64,000 nucleotides of DNA from an uncultured Muribaculaceae bacterium. GTDB lineage: Bacteria > Bacteroidota > Bacteroidia > Bacteroidales > Muribaculaceae. Shown here piece after piece: positions 37,045-45,493 of this stretch. The translations under genes were made by a program, and so were the position numbers. Within the stretch, counting starts at the first letter, position 1. Every line of letters begins with the position of its first letter. The notes beneath the pieces are model-generated. The model searched no databases and was not told the DNA's origin. It saw only the letters and a program-made list of their open reading frames with translations. The stretch is from the NCBI GenBank assembly GCA_910586975.1, contig CAJUKX010000014.1:1-64000 (forward strand), in the 5' to 3' direction.

Positions 37045-38340
37045 TTATTTTCCTCGATTATCAATAAACTTTATAGGTTTACGATTATTAGCCGGATTAT
37101 TTATTTTGTTTACATCTTCGGGAGAAAGAACTTCAACAATCGGAGCAACACGTATTCGGGAACGGAAACGGTCTTTCAAGTCCTTAATTACATCAAACGG
37201 CTGATTCCCGCTGATGCCAGCTTTCACTACCACTTCGTCTGTACCGGCATAGCTGTTTTGAACTACCACAACGTAATTTATTACGTATGGGGTATTATCC
37301 AGAACATCATTAATTGCCGGAGGATAGATAGTTGTGCCTTTAAGCTTAATCATATTATTCTTGCGACCTACAAGAGGTGTAAGTCTGTATGAATTGCGTC
37401 CACAGGCACATTGCTCTACCACTTTACAGCTCATGTCGCCGGTACGGAAGCGAAGCAATGGCATACCTTCGACTCCAAGAGTGGTAACTACAACTTCGCC
37501 AACCTCTCCATCCTTGACCGGTTTGTCATCTTCTCCGATAATTTCAACGATGATAAGCTCGGGATGCACGTGTCCGCCACATCCATACTGACATTCGGAG
37601 AAAGTAGCACTCATTTCAGTTGATGAATACGTAGCAAAGAGTTCTACATCCCATTTTTCTTTGATTCGGGTACCAAGAAGATTCAATGAAAAATCCTGGT
37701 TGCGCAGACCTTCTCCGATACCTATGATACGCCTGATACTCGAATTTTTATAGTCTATCCCATTTTGCTCTGCGTAATCAATAAGTCGGAGGATAAACGA
37801 CGGAACACACATTATTGTATCCGGTTTAATACGTTTAATTGTGTCCCACTGCAGTTCAGGCATACCATTTCCAACCCTGATGATACTTGCTCCGAGTTTA
37901 CGAATGCCAAGGAAGTATGCAAGTCCGGCCATGAACCGCTTGTCGAGTGTAGTCATTAACTGAACGATGTTACCGGGTTTGAGACCGGCACAAGAGAATG
38001 ATTTCATCTCATTATATGCAAGCCGATCAAGGTCATGGTCAGTACAGCCAAAAGTAACAGGGTCTCCCAACGTGCCCGAGGTTGTTATATAATCAACAAT
38101 CTTTTCGGGGGCCACGCACAGGAACTCGCTGTTATGCAGCTGAAGATCTTTTTTCTCGGTAAAAGGTATCTTCTGCAGGTCTTTAATTGTCTTTATTTCA
38201 GATGGATTTATACCATATTCCTTAAACATTCTCTGATAAAACGGAGAATGTGTCTGTAGATATGCAATAGCTTCCTTAAGCCGTTCATTTTGGAAGGCTT
38301 CAATCTCGCTGATGCTTTTATATTCTATATCTTGTGTCAT
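37045..38340 (-). CDS. PaaK-like AMP-dependent acyl ligase (probable aryl starter activation)
   Basis: A 431-residue adenylate-forming enzyme of the phenylacetate-CoA ligase branch. The phosphate loop is TTSGTLGDPVTFG near 84-97. YSSTEMS near 214 and the hinge-region RFRTGDMS near 293 are core motifs. A Cys-rich site (CQYGCGGH, then CACGRNSYR) is typical of PaaK-type ligases, and LKGTTIYPPAIND marks the C-terminal lid. With the ammonia-lyase at the head of the operon, I infer it activates 4-coumarate or a derivative as CoA or ACP thioester. It starts 7 bases after the hydrolase gene and ends 12 before the MMPL fusion. Confidence 0.85.
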   Translation of the reverse strand: MTQDIEYKSISEIEAFQNERLKEAIAYLQTHSPFYQRMFKEYGINPSEIKTIKDLQKIPFTEKKDLQLHNSEFLCVAPEKIVDYITTSGTLGDPVTFGCTDHDLDRLAYNEMKSFSCAGLKPGNIVQLMTTLDKRFMAGLAYFLGIRKLGASIIRVGNGMPELQWDTIKRIKPDTIMCVPSFILRLIDYAEQNGIDYKNSSIRRIIGIGEGLRNQDFSLNLLGTRIKEKWDVELFATYSSTEMSATFSECQYGCGGHVHPELIIVEIIGEDDKPVKDGEVGEVVVTTLGVEGMPLLRFRTGDMSCKVVEQCACGRNSYRLTPLVGRKNNMIKLKGTTIYPPAINDVLDNTPYVINYVVVVQNSYAGTDEVVVKAGISGNQPFDVIKDLKDRFRSRIRVAPIVEVLSPEDVNKINNPANNRKPIKFIDNRGK

Positions 38341-38347
38341 GATTGCT

Positions 38348-39244
38348 CTAAAATAATGATTTCAGCCAGTTCAGAAATTCCTCACGCCATCCTATGGCCT
38401 CAATCGTAGTTTTATCTGGTGTTGCGCCGAATCCGTGGCCACCGGTTTGGTATTGAATATACTTATGTGGTACTCCCTTAGCGGTAAGTGCAGAATCCAG
38501 CAATTCTGAATTTCTGTACTTTACAATTGGATCATCCACACAATTCATCAAAAATACCGGGGGCATGTCTGCCCTGACATGCCTTTCGAGAGATAGTGAG
38601 TCTTTCATCACCTTAGATATTGAGTTTCCTTCGCCCAATATACCTCTACGAGAACGCTTGTGAGTGGAATGGTCTACAAATGAAACAACCGGATATATCG
38701 GTGCGATAAAGTCGGGACGAAGTGATACTTTTGATTTAATTCCGGCTGTGGATAAAACGTCAATATCAAAGAATTCCCCTGACATGCCGGCGAGATGGCC
38801 TCCGGCAGAAAAGCCCATCACCCCGAGTTTATCAGGGTTAATGCCAAATTCTTCGGCATTTTCTCTTACAATCTGGATTGAACGTTGCACGTCCTGCAAC
38901 ATATCCGGGAAACGATTACCTCTTGAAACCAACCTGTAATGAGTTATGAATGCCGGCACTCCCCCCACCCTGTATTCAAGCACGAATGCCGAAATACCGT
39001 TTGACTGAAGCCATTCGGCCACACCGACGCCCTCTGTTTTTCGATCGAGCCAGAAGTAACTGCCACCCGGGCAGACAATAACAGCTATATTATTGTTACC
39101 TTCAGCCGGATATGGCGTAAGTCGAACATTTTTATTCAACTCGGTACCGGCCCAAATATTCAGAGGTTCCTGAGCAAATGTGCCAAAGCCCATCAACAAA
39201 AGTAGCGCGAGCGATAATATTCTATTTAGTTTCATAAGCTTCAT
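38348..39244 (-). CDS. Exported alpha/beta hydrolase (acetyl-esterase-like)
   Basis: A 298-residue hydrolase with an N-terminal signal peptide (ending near GTFAQ). The oxyanion region is IVCPGGSYFWLD, the nucleophile Ser lies in GVMGFSAGGH, and the catalytic Asp (DDPIVKYRNS) and His (GGHGFG) follow. The family contains acetyl xylan esterases and related carbohydrate or polyene-embedded esterases. Its first 23 bases overlap the 3' end of the CrtI-like gene, so it belongs to the operon. This is the second secreted esterase of the cluster. It might trim acyl groups from the exported pigment lipid, but substrate is unknown. Confidence 0.85.
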   Translation of the reverse strand: MKLMKLNRILSLALLLLMGFGTFAQEPLNIWAGTELNKNVRLTPYPAEGNNNIAVIVCPGGSYFWLDRKTEGVGVAEWLQSNGISAFVLEYRVGGVPAFITHYRLVSRGNRFPDMLQDVQRSIQIVRENAEEFGINPDKLGVMGFSAGGHLAGMSGEFFDIDVLSTAGIKSKVSLRPDFIAPIYPVVSFVDHSTHKRSRRGILGEGNSISKVMKDSLSLERHVRADMPPVFLMNCVDDPIVKYRNSELLDSALTAKGVPHKYIQYQTGGHGFGATPDKTTIEAIGWREEFLNWLKSLF

Positions 39245-40736
39245 TGATTGCCTTTACAAGGCTGTTATTTCCTAAAATCGCCTCGGCTGTATGGATGGCT
39301 GTTAACGGAACGCCACAAATTCCATGAAGATTTACGTTCTGACCGGACATAAGAAGGTTACTTGCTTTTGTATAAACCGGCAGATGAGACAGTATCATAT
39401 TCTCGCAATCCTTACTATACCCGAACATAGCACCATCTTTTGTATTGAAGAAGTCGCGTATGGTGAGCGGTGAAGATGTATGAATATCTTCAATCATATC
39501 TCTCATATCGGGATATAGCAATTCAAGTTGCCTGATAATCTTATCGGCTATATCTTTTTTCCATACCTGATAATCTTTCCCTCGCTTGCCTACACAGGTA
39601 TCACTCCATTGTCTTACCTCATCAAAATTCATAACCGAGTGAACTAATAATCGGGAGGCGTATTTTCCTTGATTAATCTCAGGCGGAGTCATAAACATGA
39701 ACGCTTTCTGAGCACCATTGACATTCACCTTGTCTTGGTCCCACATCATACCATAATCTTCCATAAAATAGCAAGTATGATCAATGTATGGAAACACGTC
39801 AGGTTTCAGATCTATATAAAGTGAAAATGCCGAATAGGAGTTGGGGTTTTCATTCAATCGTTTGATGAATCCACGTCTGAATACGCCCGGTTGAATCAAC
39901 CGGCTCAAAATTGCGGGATGAATGGATGATATGTACCAATCACCTACAAAACATTCACCGTCAACAGTTTTCACACAGGAAATTGATTTATCGGTGACAC
40001 CTAATTCTGAAACTTCTTTATTGCAAAGAACTTGACCGCCATATTGCTTTATGACCTTAACCAAGGAATCAGCAAGCTGCTGGCTGCCACCTTCAAATCG
40101 GGATGCTCCTTTAATGAAAAGTACATTAATCAGAGCATGAATATAAGCCGGTGTATGACCTTTAGCACCTGCATAAAGAGGGTTGAGATAGGCCAATAGC
40201 TCCCTTAATTTTTCATCAGTTACAAAATGAGCTATAAACTTGTCGGCCGGCCATGTAAACATTTCAGAGTGTTCCTGAATGTTATCGGTATTTTCTTTCA
40301 AATAAAACAATGGCAGTTCTTCAGTCAAACTGAAAAGAGCCTCCACATATCTTTCAATACCCTTTCGTTCTTCCGGAAAATAAGATGAAAGACTGTCGAT
40401 AAATCCATTTTTGCCCGATGCAATCCTATAATTATAACCGTCGGTTCCATATATTATCTCGTCCATGCACGAGGCTGGAATGTGCCGGATTTTCAAATCA
40501 TCTAAAATATCGAGATATGAGCATATTTTAGACAAGATTCCATCAGCTTCAAAACCACCCATTATGTGCATGCCGGTTTCAAAAACCTTCCCTTTTCGCG
40601 AAAAGCATTGAAGTCCGCCACCGTATATCGGATTTTTTTCCAACACGGTGACAGTCAAACCATTCTTTGCAAGAAAGGCTCCTGTAAACAATCCACCCAC
40701 ACCGCCACCTATTATTACAACACTTTGATGTTTCAT
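39222..40736 (-). CDS. CrtI/phytoene-desaturase-like FAD oxidoreductase
   Basis: A 504-residue flavoprotein. The N-terminal dinucleotide-binding motif is VVIIGGGVGGLFTGAFLAKNG, with the following VLEKNPIYGGGLQCF as in carotenoid isomerases and desaturases (CrtI/CrtISO). The C-terminal FAD-binding end reads LLMSGQNVNLHGICGVPLTAIHTAE. Similar oxidoreductases occur in flexirubin-type clusters, where their step is poorly defined. Here it might desaturate, isomerise or otherwise oxidise the polyene chain. The stop is followed by the hydrolase (23-base overlap) and the start overlaps the GT2 stop by 4 bases, so translation is coupled. Confidence 0.85.
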   Translation of the reverse strand: MKHQSVVIIGGGVGGLFTGAFLAKNGLTVTVLEKNPIYGGGLQCFSRKGKVFETGMHIMGGFEADGILSKICSYLDILDDLKIRHIPASCMDEIIYGTDGYNYRIASGKNGFIDSLSSYFPEERKGIERYVEALFSLTEELPLFYLKENTDNIQEHSEMFTWPADKFIAHFVTDEKLRELLAYLNPLYAGAKGHTPAYIHALINVLFIKGASRFEGGSQQLADSLVKVIKQYGGQVLCNKEVSELGVTDKSISCVKTVDGECFVGDWYISSIHPAILSRLIQPGVFRRGFIKRLNENPNSYSAFSLYIDLKPDVFPYIDHTCYFMEDYGMMWDQDKVNVNGAQKAFMFMTPPEINQGKYASRLLVHSVMNFDEVRQWSDTCVGKRGKDYQVWKKDIADKIIRQLELLYPDMRDMIEDIHTSSPLTIRDFFNTKDGAMFGYSKDCENMILSHLPVYTKASNLLMSGQNVNLHGICGVPLTAIHTAEAILGNNSLVKAINEAYETK

Positions 40737-42703
40737 GAGACGAGTGGTACTTTAACTGAGTTTTTTGTTGTCGGACACACTTTCATATATCCCTCCAAAC
40801 AGATTGTCTTATCAAAATTAATATCATCATCAGGTTCATCAAAGACCGAATGAACAAAATGAAGATTTTTCGGGAGATTTGAGGTTGTAATTGCTACATT
40901 GTATTTGTCTATATCTTCTTCGTAAGCATAGATTTCAGAGGATTTATTGACATAAGCATACAGCAATGCAAATACTCCATATCCACTGTTGATGATGCGG
41001 ACAGTTTTTTCATTTTGTTTATCGATAAACTTTGTCAAATCATTAAATGAGAGAACTTTCTTACATACTGAAACCACTTTCCAACCTCGATAGTCGTACT
41101 TATATGCAACAAGGCTTTTGAAATAATCGCTGTTCTCTGTCAATGATACGATATTATCGTATTCTGTACGGATAACATTCCTTAAAAGGGAGGCTTGTTT
41201 TCTAAGCGGCAGCTCATATAAATCTGTCCTTTTGACTATTGGAAGTCCTGCCAATTCAATATCTCCTTTACGAAACAACGCATCGTTCTTTCTGAGATAA
41301 TAACCGGCGCCATGAAGCACCAGCGGCTTTATATCCAGATTCAGTTCCTGAGCAAGATAGAATGCTCCCTGATGAAATCGTTGGATAGAGTCATCCTCCG
41401 ACCGAGTGCCTTCAGGGAATACTACGATTGAATAACCGCGTAATTTTAAATCTTGTAGTTTAGGCATTATTTCCTCAATACCTGCTGATACGGGCAAGAA
41501 CTCAGCCTCATGTATGATTTTACCAAATAATTTATTATTCCGAATCCGGTCGTTAGTCAAAAAAACTATTTTGGGACTGAGCGACATAATTATGGGTAAA
41601 TCTATGTGTGACTGATGATTGCATACTATCAGTTTGGGATTATTGAAGTCATCGTTGACTATACCGCTAATTATAATGTGAGTAGCCGGAAGTGCCTTTA
41701 CGATTCTTTTGGAAATCCACTGCAACATTCTATGTAGACCAAATTTGGCCTTTTCATTCTTTCGCCCGAAATTGCGGACATAGAAGACGTATGGCGTGAA
41801 TAAAAAGCACGACCAGAAAAGGAAAAATATCAGACCATATACAGATCGTAACAGACGACCGATTGTGATTGAAGCGTCTCTTTGCTCGCCTTTTTTTCTT
41901 GTGAAGAATTTGAATTCTCCTGAGAAAAATCGCTTATCTCTAACCCCACTCCATAATCGAGCAGGAATTCCGTAGAGCACAGCAGCAAAGCACAATATAG
42001 TGTTGAGGATGCTGATTCTGGTAAAATCCAAAGCCGGTTTAAAATGTGACACACGTTCCGATTGGGGTGGATAATAGACCTGTATGGGAATCGAAACGAT
42101 CTTCACACCGTTCCATGCTGCAAAAACAAGTAACTCCAGTTCTGCTTCATATCTGCTTGTGAGTATAGACAGCCCATATAGTTTCTTCAGAGGATATACT
42201 CTGTATCCGGTTTGAGTGTCTTTGAGTTTCTTGCCTGTCTGAACGGTAAACCAAAAATTTGAAAATTTATTGGCGAATGAACTCTTTCCATTTATATCGA
42301 CGTTCGACAGATCGCGTTCTCCTACAATAAGGCTTCCGGGATTCTCTATTATCGCTTTCACCATGACCGGCAGGTCAGAGGCATAATGCTGTCCGTCAGA
42401 ATCCATGGTTACAGCGTATTCAAATCCCTTTGATATGGCATATTTGAACCCTTCTTTGAGCGCACCGCCTTTACCTTTGTTTTTTGAATAGCTTACAATA
42501 TGAATCTTTCCTTTGAAACGGTCTAATATATCGGAGGTATTATCCGTACTACCGTCATTGACGACGATGATGTCAGATGAATATTTAAGAACATCAGAGA
42601 GGACACAAGACAAGGTTCCGGCATTGTTGTATGTCGGAATCAAAACGCATATTCCATGGTTTTGAATTGCTGCCTTTACCTTATCCTCTTCAATGTTATT
42701 CAT
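40733..42703 (-). CDS. GT2 glycosyltransferase fused to PlsC-type acyltransferase and methyltransferase-like domain
   Basis: A 656-residue fusion. Residues about 17-240 are a family 2 glycosyltransferase (LIPTYNNAG, VVNDGSTDNT, DSDGQH at 101-106, TQTGYRVYP), resembling DPM1/ApeJ-type enzymes. Hydrophobic helices near 230-310 anchor it. Residues 340-540 are a 1-acylglycerol-phosphate-type acyltransferase with NHQSHID (362) and FPEGTRS (429). The last 110 residues (KYDYRGWKVV, IINSGYGVFALLYAY) look like a degenerate methyltransferase fold, shared with the MMPL fusion. It probably builds the glycolipid carrier of the aryl polyene and attaches an acyl chain. Overlaps: 4 bases with the CrtI-like gene, 8 with the dehydratase. 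Confidence 0.9.
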   Translation of the reverse strand: MNNIEEDKVKAAIQNHGICVLIPTYNNAGTLSCVLSDVLKYSSDIIVVNDGSTDNTSDILDRFKGKIHIVSYSKNKGKGGALKEGFKYAISKGFEYAVTMDSDGQHYASDLPVMVKAIIENPGSLIVGERDLSNVDINGKSSFANKFSNFWFTVQTGKKLKDTQTGYRVYPLKKLYGLSILTSRYEAELELLVFAAWNGVKIVSIPIQVYYPPQSERVSHFKPALDFTRISILNTILCFAAVLYGIPARLWSGVRDKRFFSGEFKFFTRKKGEQRDASITIGRLLRSVYGLIFFLFWSCFLFTPYVFYVRNFGRKNEKAKFGLHRMLQWISKRIVKALPATHIIISGIVNDDFNNPKLIVCNHQSHIDLPIIMSLSPKIVFLTNDRIRNNKLFGKIIHEAEFLPVSAGIEEIMPKLQDLKLRGYSIVVFPEGTRSEDDSIQRFHQGAFYLAQELNLDIKPLVLHGAGYYLRKNDALFRKGDIELAGLPIVKRTDLYELPLRKQASLLRNVIRTEYDNIVSLTENSDYFKSLVAYKYDYRGWKVVSVCKKVLSFNDLTKFIDKQNEKTVRIINSGYGVFALLYAYVNKSSEIYAYEEDIDKYNVAITTSNLPKNLHFVHSVFDEPDDDINFDKTICLEGYMKVCPTTKNSVKVPLVS

Positions 42704-43067
42704 ATTTCGCGTAAATTAATGACAGTTTTGCATACACAGTTGATTCGTCAGAAACGATAACCGAAACCTTAATCCTGTTCTCAGGCAATTCAGTAAGTTT
42801 TTGGAATTGGTAGCTGCACGAAATAGTGTTGACAGGATTAATGACCGAAAGGAATTTGGCATTAACAACTTCTTTAAGAGAAAGTGTCCAACCGGATATT
42901 TCCTCCAACAATTCGGTCGCCATTTGGATAATACACACCCCGGGGGTAATTGGCTGCTCAGGGAAATGTGCTTTGTAAATAACACAATCTCTCCGCAACT
43001 CAATTTGAGCTTTAACGGCATCGTGGTCAGTCCCAATGACTTTATATAAACTATTCTTCAGTTTCAT
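42696..43067 (-). CDS. Hotdog-fold dehydratase, ApeI/FabZ-like
   Basis: A 123-residue hotdog protein with the FabZ-type active-site helix HFPEQPITPGV. His34 is retained, but the position 14 residues on that is the catalytic Glu in FabZ is Gln48 (IIQMATE). ApeI-type dehydratases of aryl polyene clusters also vary here, as I recall. It would dehydrate 3-hydroxyacyl-ACP intermediates to build conjugated double bonds. It overlaps the upstream hypothetical gene by 17 bases and the GT2 gene by 8. Confidence 0.8.
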   Translation of the reverse strand: MKLKNSLYKVIGTDHDAVKAQIELRRDCVIYKAHFPEQPITPGVCIIQMATELLEEISGWTLSLKEVVNAKFLSVINPVNTISCSYQFQKLTELPENRIKVSVIVSDESTVYAKLSLIYAKYE

Positions 43068-43518
43068 TTTGCTCTTGTATAGGAGAGAATGAATAGGTAA
43101 TCTTTCTCTTGGAATTTATTATAGAAATACCATTATCGGTCTTGGATACGACATAGTTATTATTCTCTTTTACCGGCATATCATACAGAATGTGTAGACA
43201 ATATTTTATATCTCCTTTCAACACCCGTTTGATATACCATTTATTCATGAATCCGATTACATTTTCAAGCTTGATCTTTTGTGAATGTTTATCGTAAATG
43301 AATGACAGTGCAGTTATACCAAATTCATTGATCATTGTTCCTACAATCGCATCATCACGGTCTTTTGTTATCATTATGCCCGAGAGATGTCCTTTTTCCA
43401 TGGAAATATCAAACATACATCTCTCGGTCAGAGGTGTTTCTACCTCCGAAATACCGTCACGGGCATTAATGCTGACAAATGACAGGAATATGCTAAGGAA
43501 TAGCAAACAAATTCGCAT
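43051..43518 (-). CDS. Secreted hypothetical protein of the pigment operon
   Basis: A 155-residue protein with a clear N-terminal signal peptide (ICLLFLSIFLSFVSINARD). The mature part is predicted mainly beta (SGIMITKDRDDAIVGTMINE, AIVGTM, YKRVLKGD-type strands), compatible with a small periplasmic or outer-membrane-associated protein. I do not recognise the family; aryl polyene clusters carry a similarly placed exported protein of unknown role (DUF3261 type), but I cannot claim homology. Its start overlaps the LolA-like gene by 26 bases, placing it with the localisation genes. Confidence 0.6.
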   Translation of the reverse strand: MRICLLFLSIFLSFVSINARDGISEVETPLTERCMFDISMEKGHLSGIMITKDRDDAIVGTMINEFGITALSFIYDKHSQKIKLENVIGFMNKWYIKRVLKGDIKYCLHILYDMPVKENNNYVVSKTDNGISIINSKRKITYSFSPIQEQNETEE

Positions 43519-44131
43519 TGAGAGTCTTATTGGTTGAGATGTCAGAGAATTTGATATTAGTCTTGTCGTTGTTCTTTTCGACTACGTTTAGCTCTGAAAT
43601 CATATTATTACTCTTGTTGAAGAACATTTCGATTTTAGAGAACATCTGCTTCATTTCTTTTTTCTTCGGGACAAGAGTTATTTTCCATGAGGCCTGAGCA
43701 TCCTCTGCATTTACCGTAAAATCAGATGTATCAGACAAAGCTTTGCCTGTCACCGTATTCATCATTATACGCGCAACCTCTTTGAAAACCTTGTTTGTGT
43801 TAGTATCTATTACATCCTTCTTTGAATTGTTGCCAACATACACCTTGGTTCCGTTGAAAACAAAAAGATATGTATAAGGAGAGGTATATTCCCATCTCAA
43901 CTTGCTCGGCTGAGAATAGTACATATTGCCCTTGGAAACCATTTTGTCGCTCAGGAGAGAGAGGTGTTTGGTCTGGACGAATGAACAGCTCATTGATTTG
44001 AGCCCCGAGGCCGTTGTATTGATTTTATTTATGACATCCTGCTTTTGTGCCGGAGTCATTGAATAAGCCTGAAATGCCGTTAAACAGCAAATCACAAGGC
44101 TCATCATTAAAGTATATATTGACTTTTTCAT
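43493..44131 (-). CDS. LolA-like outer-membrane lipoprotein/lipid carrier
   Basis: A 212-residue periplasmic protein with a signal peptide (residues 1-24, ending QAYS) and the LolA/LolB half-barrel pattern: a long amphipathic start (SGLKSMSCSFVQTKHLSLLS), then GNMYYSQPSKLRWEYTSPYTYLFV, the typical 'remodelling' strands. The ATG at 44131 is chosen because it begins the signal peptide; the frame extends further upstream without a credible start. Aryl polyene clusters encode LolA-like ApeM. It probably ferries pigment lipid across the periplasm from the MMPL exporter. Two bases separate it from the SMR-like gene. Confidence 0.88.
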   Translation of the reverse strand: MKKSIYTLMMSLVICCLTAFQAYSMTPAQKQDVINKINTTASGLKSMSCSFVQTKHLSLLSDKMVSKGNMYYSQPSKLRWEYTSPYTYLFVFNGTKVYVGNNSKKDVIDTNTNKVFKEVARIMMNTVTGKALSDTSDFTVNAEDAQASWKITLVPKKKEMKQMFSKIEMFFNKSNNMISELNVVEKNNDKTNIKFSDISTNKTLNANLFAIP

Positions 44132-44133
44132 AT

Positions 44134-44487
44134 TTATTTTGCTACAAATATACAACCTAACATTATTAACGCAACACCGAACCATCTGTTCCATGCAACG
44201 GTTTCGTGCAGGAAAACGACGGCAAAAATCAGAGCAAATACATAAGCAAGACTCGCCATGGGGCAGGCCATGCTCAAGGGGAAATGCTTTAAGATATACA
44301 TCCATAAGATGGATGCTCCACCAAAAAGTATTCCGCACAGCAGAAACCACCAGTTGGTGAGTAAGTCCAGCCAAAAGGCTGAGGTCCATGAAAACACGGG
44401 CATTTTTGCAAGGGCCAACTTAAGTGTAAGCTGGCCGGTTGACAGCAATATGCTCTGTATTATGGATAGTCCTAATAACTGCCACAT
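44134..44487 (-). CDS. Small four-helix EamA/SMR-like membrane protein
   Basis: A 117-residue protein with four hydrophobic helices (starting near residues 3, 35, 65 and 95), like half of an EamA permease or an EmrE-type SMR. Conserved-looking features are LTLKLALAKM near 20 and PMASLAYVFALIFAVVFLHE near 75-95. It is one base from the beta-ketoacyl-synthase-like gene and two from the LolA-like gene, so it belongs to the operon. In small polymyxin-resistance (ArnE/F) and related systems such proteins flip undecaprenyl-linked sugars; a lipid-flipping role for the pigment carrier is an inference. Confidence 0.75.
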   Translation of the reverse strand: MWQLLGLSIIQSILLSTGQLTLKLALAKMPVFSWTSAFWLDLLTNWWFLLCGILFGGASILWMYILKHFPLSMACPMASLAYVFALIFAVVFLHETVAWNRWFGVALIMLGCIFVAK

Positions 44488-44488
44488 A

Positions 44489-45493
44489 TCAAACTGCTTT
44501 TAGACGAATGATTGCCCAAGTGGAATCCTCCGTACGGTTAACAATGGTGAGTCCGCTTATTTTATCAGTGAAATCATCATCTTTCCTCCATAGCATAAAT
44601 GACGGAACAGTTTGACGCTCAATGATTCTCGCTGCCGCATAAAATCCGGCTGCCGATGATGAGAAGTTATCACCGAATATATTCTTGTATTGCAGGCAAA
44701 CGGGTTTAAAACTTAATTCGGCCAACAATTCAAGATATGGGTTATCATTGACTTTAACATCGTTGACACCCAGCAAAATCATCTTGTCTTCGTTCGCGTT
44801 GAGCTTGGATGCCACTTCATCTATATCAGCACCGTGAAGAATACAGACCGATGCAACTTCACAAATTGCGTTGGAGGAGTCAGTCGTTATAACAGCCGAC
44901 ATGGATGTTTCTGTCAACACGCGATACTCAGGGTGAATACGTTCAAACATTAGTGCCGAGAATGGTGTATTCTCATCATGTGATCCAATCAAAGCATTAC
45001 GGATTACACCTAACTTCAATTGTACAAATCCATCAAGCAAAGCCGACTCAAAAGATATTCCTTCATGCGAATATGTATTGTTGTATCCATGACATTTCAG
45101 CACTATACCAATCAGTGAACCAATTGTGTTGTGAGTTGATTGCATGAACAGTGAGGGCTTCAGGCAATTCTCACCAAAAGTTGCCATGTCAATAAGGAAC
45201 TTTTCTGAATTCTCCATACATCCCATACCGGTACCTGTGATTATGGCATTGGGGTCGTGAATACCGGCCTCGTTCAGTGCTGTCAATGACGTGCAGACCG
45301 TACGTTTGAGTATTCTACTCATTCGTCTGGCCTCGGAAGGAACTATAAATTCCTTGCTGTTAGGTTCTTGAGCACGGACGTATGCCGATTCAAACGGGCA
45401 TGGTTCATCCATCCACTCGTCACAGAGCGGCTTCTGACATGACACCAGTGCCATTGACCTAACATAGCATTTTTTATCCGATGGTTCCTTCAT
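44489..45493 (-). CDS. Ketosynthase-like chain length factor (ApeC-like), no active-site Cys
   Basis: A 334-residue protein of the beta-ketoacyl synthase fold. At the place of the catalytic Cys (TACSS in the neighbouring KS) it has SHEGIS near 142-147, and the second His motif is also absent, so it cannot condense by itself. This is the pattern of a chain length factor (CLF), and aryl polyene pathways pair ApeC (CLF) with ApeO (KS). Consistently, it overlaps the active KS gene by 20 bases. It likely sets polyene length as a heterodimer with that KS. It is shorter than usual full CLFs (about 400), since its C-terminal half is reduced. Confidence 0.82.
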   Translation of the reverse strand: MKEPSDKKCYVRSMALVSCQKPLCDEWMDEPCPFESAYVRAQEPNSKEFIVPSEARRMSRILKRTVCTSLTALNEAGIHDPNAIITGTGMGCMENSEKFLIDMATFGENCLKPSLFMQSTHNTIGSLIGIVLKCHGYNNTYSHEGISFESALLDGFVQLKLGVIRNALIGSHDENTPFSALMFERIHPEYRVLTETSMSAVITTDSSNAICEVASVCILHGADIDEVASKLNANEDKMILLGVNDVKVNDNPYLELLAELSFKPVCLQYKNIFGDNFSSSAAGFYAAARIIERQTVPSFMLWRKDDDFTDKISGLTIVNRTEDSTWAIIRLKAV

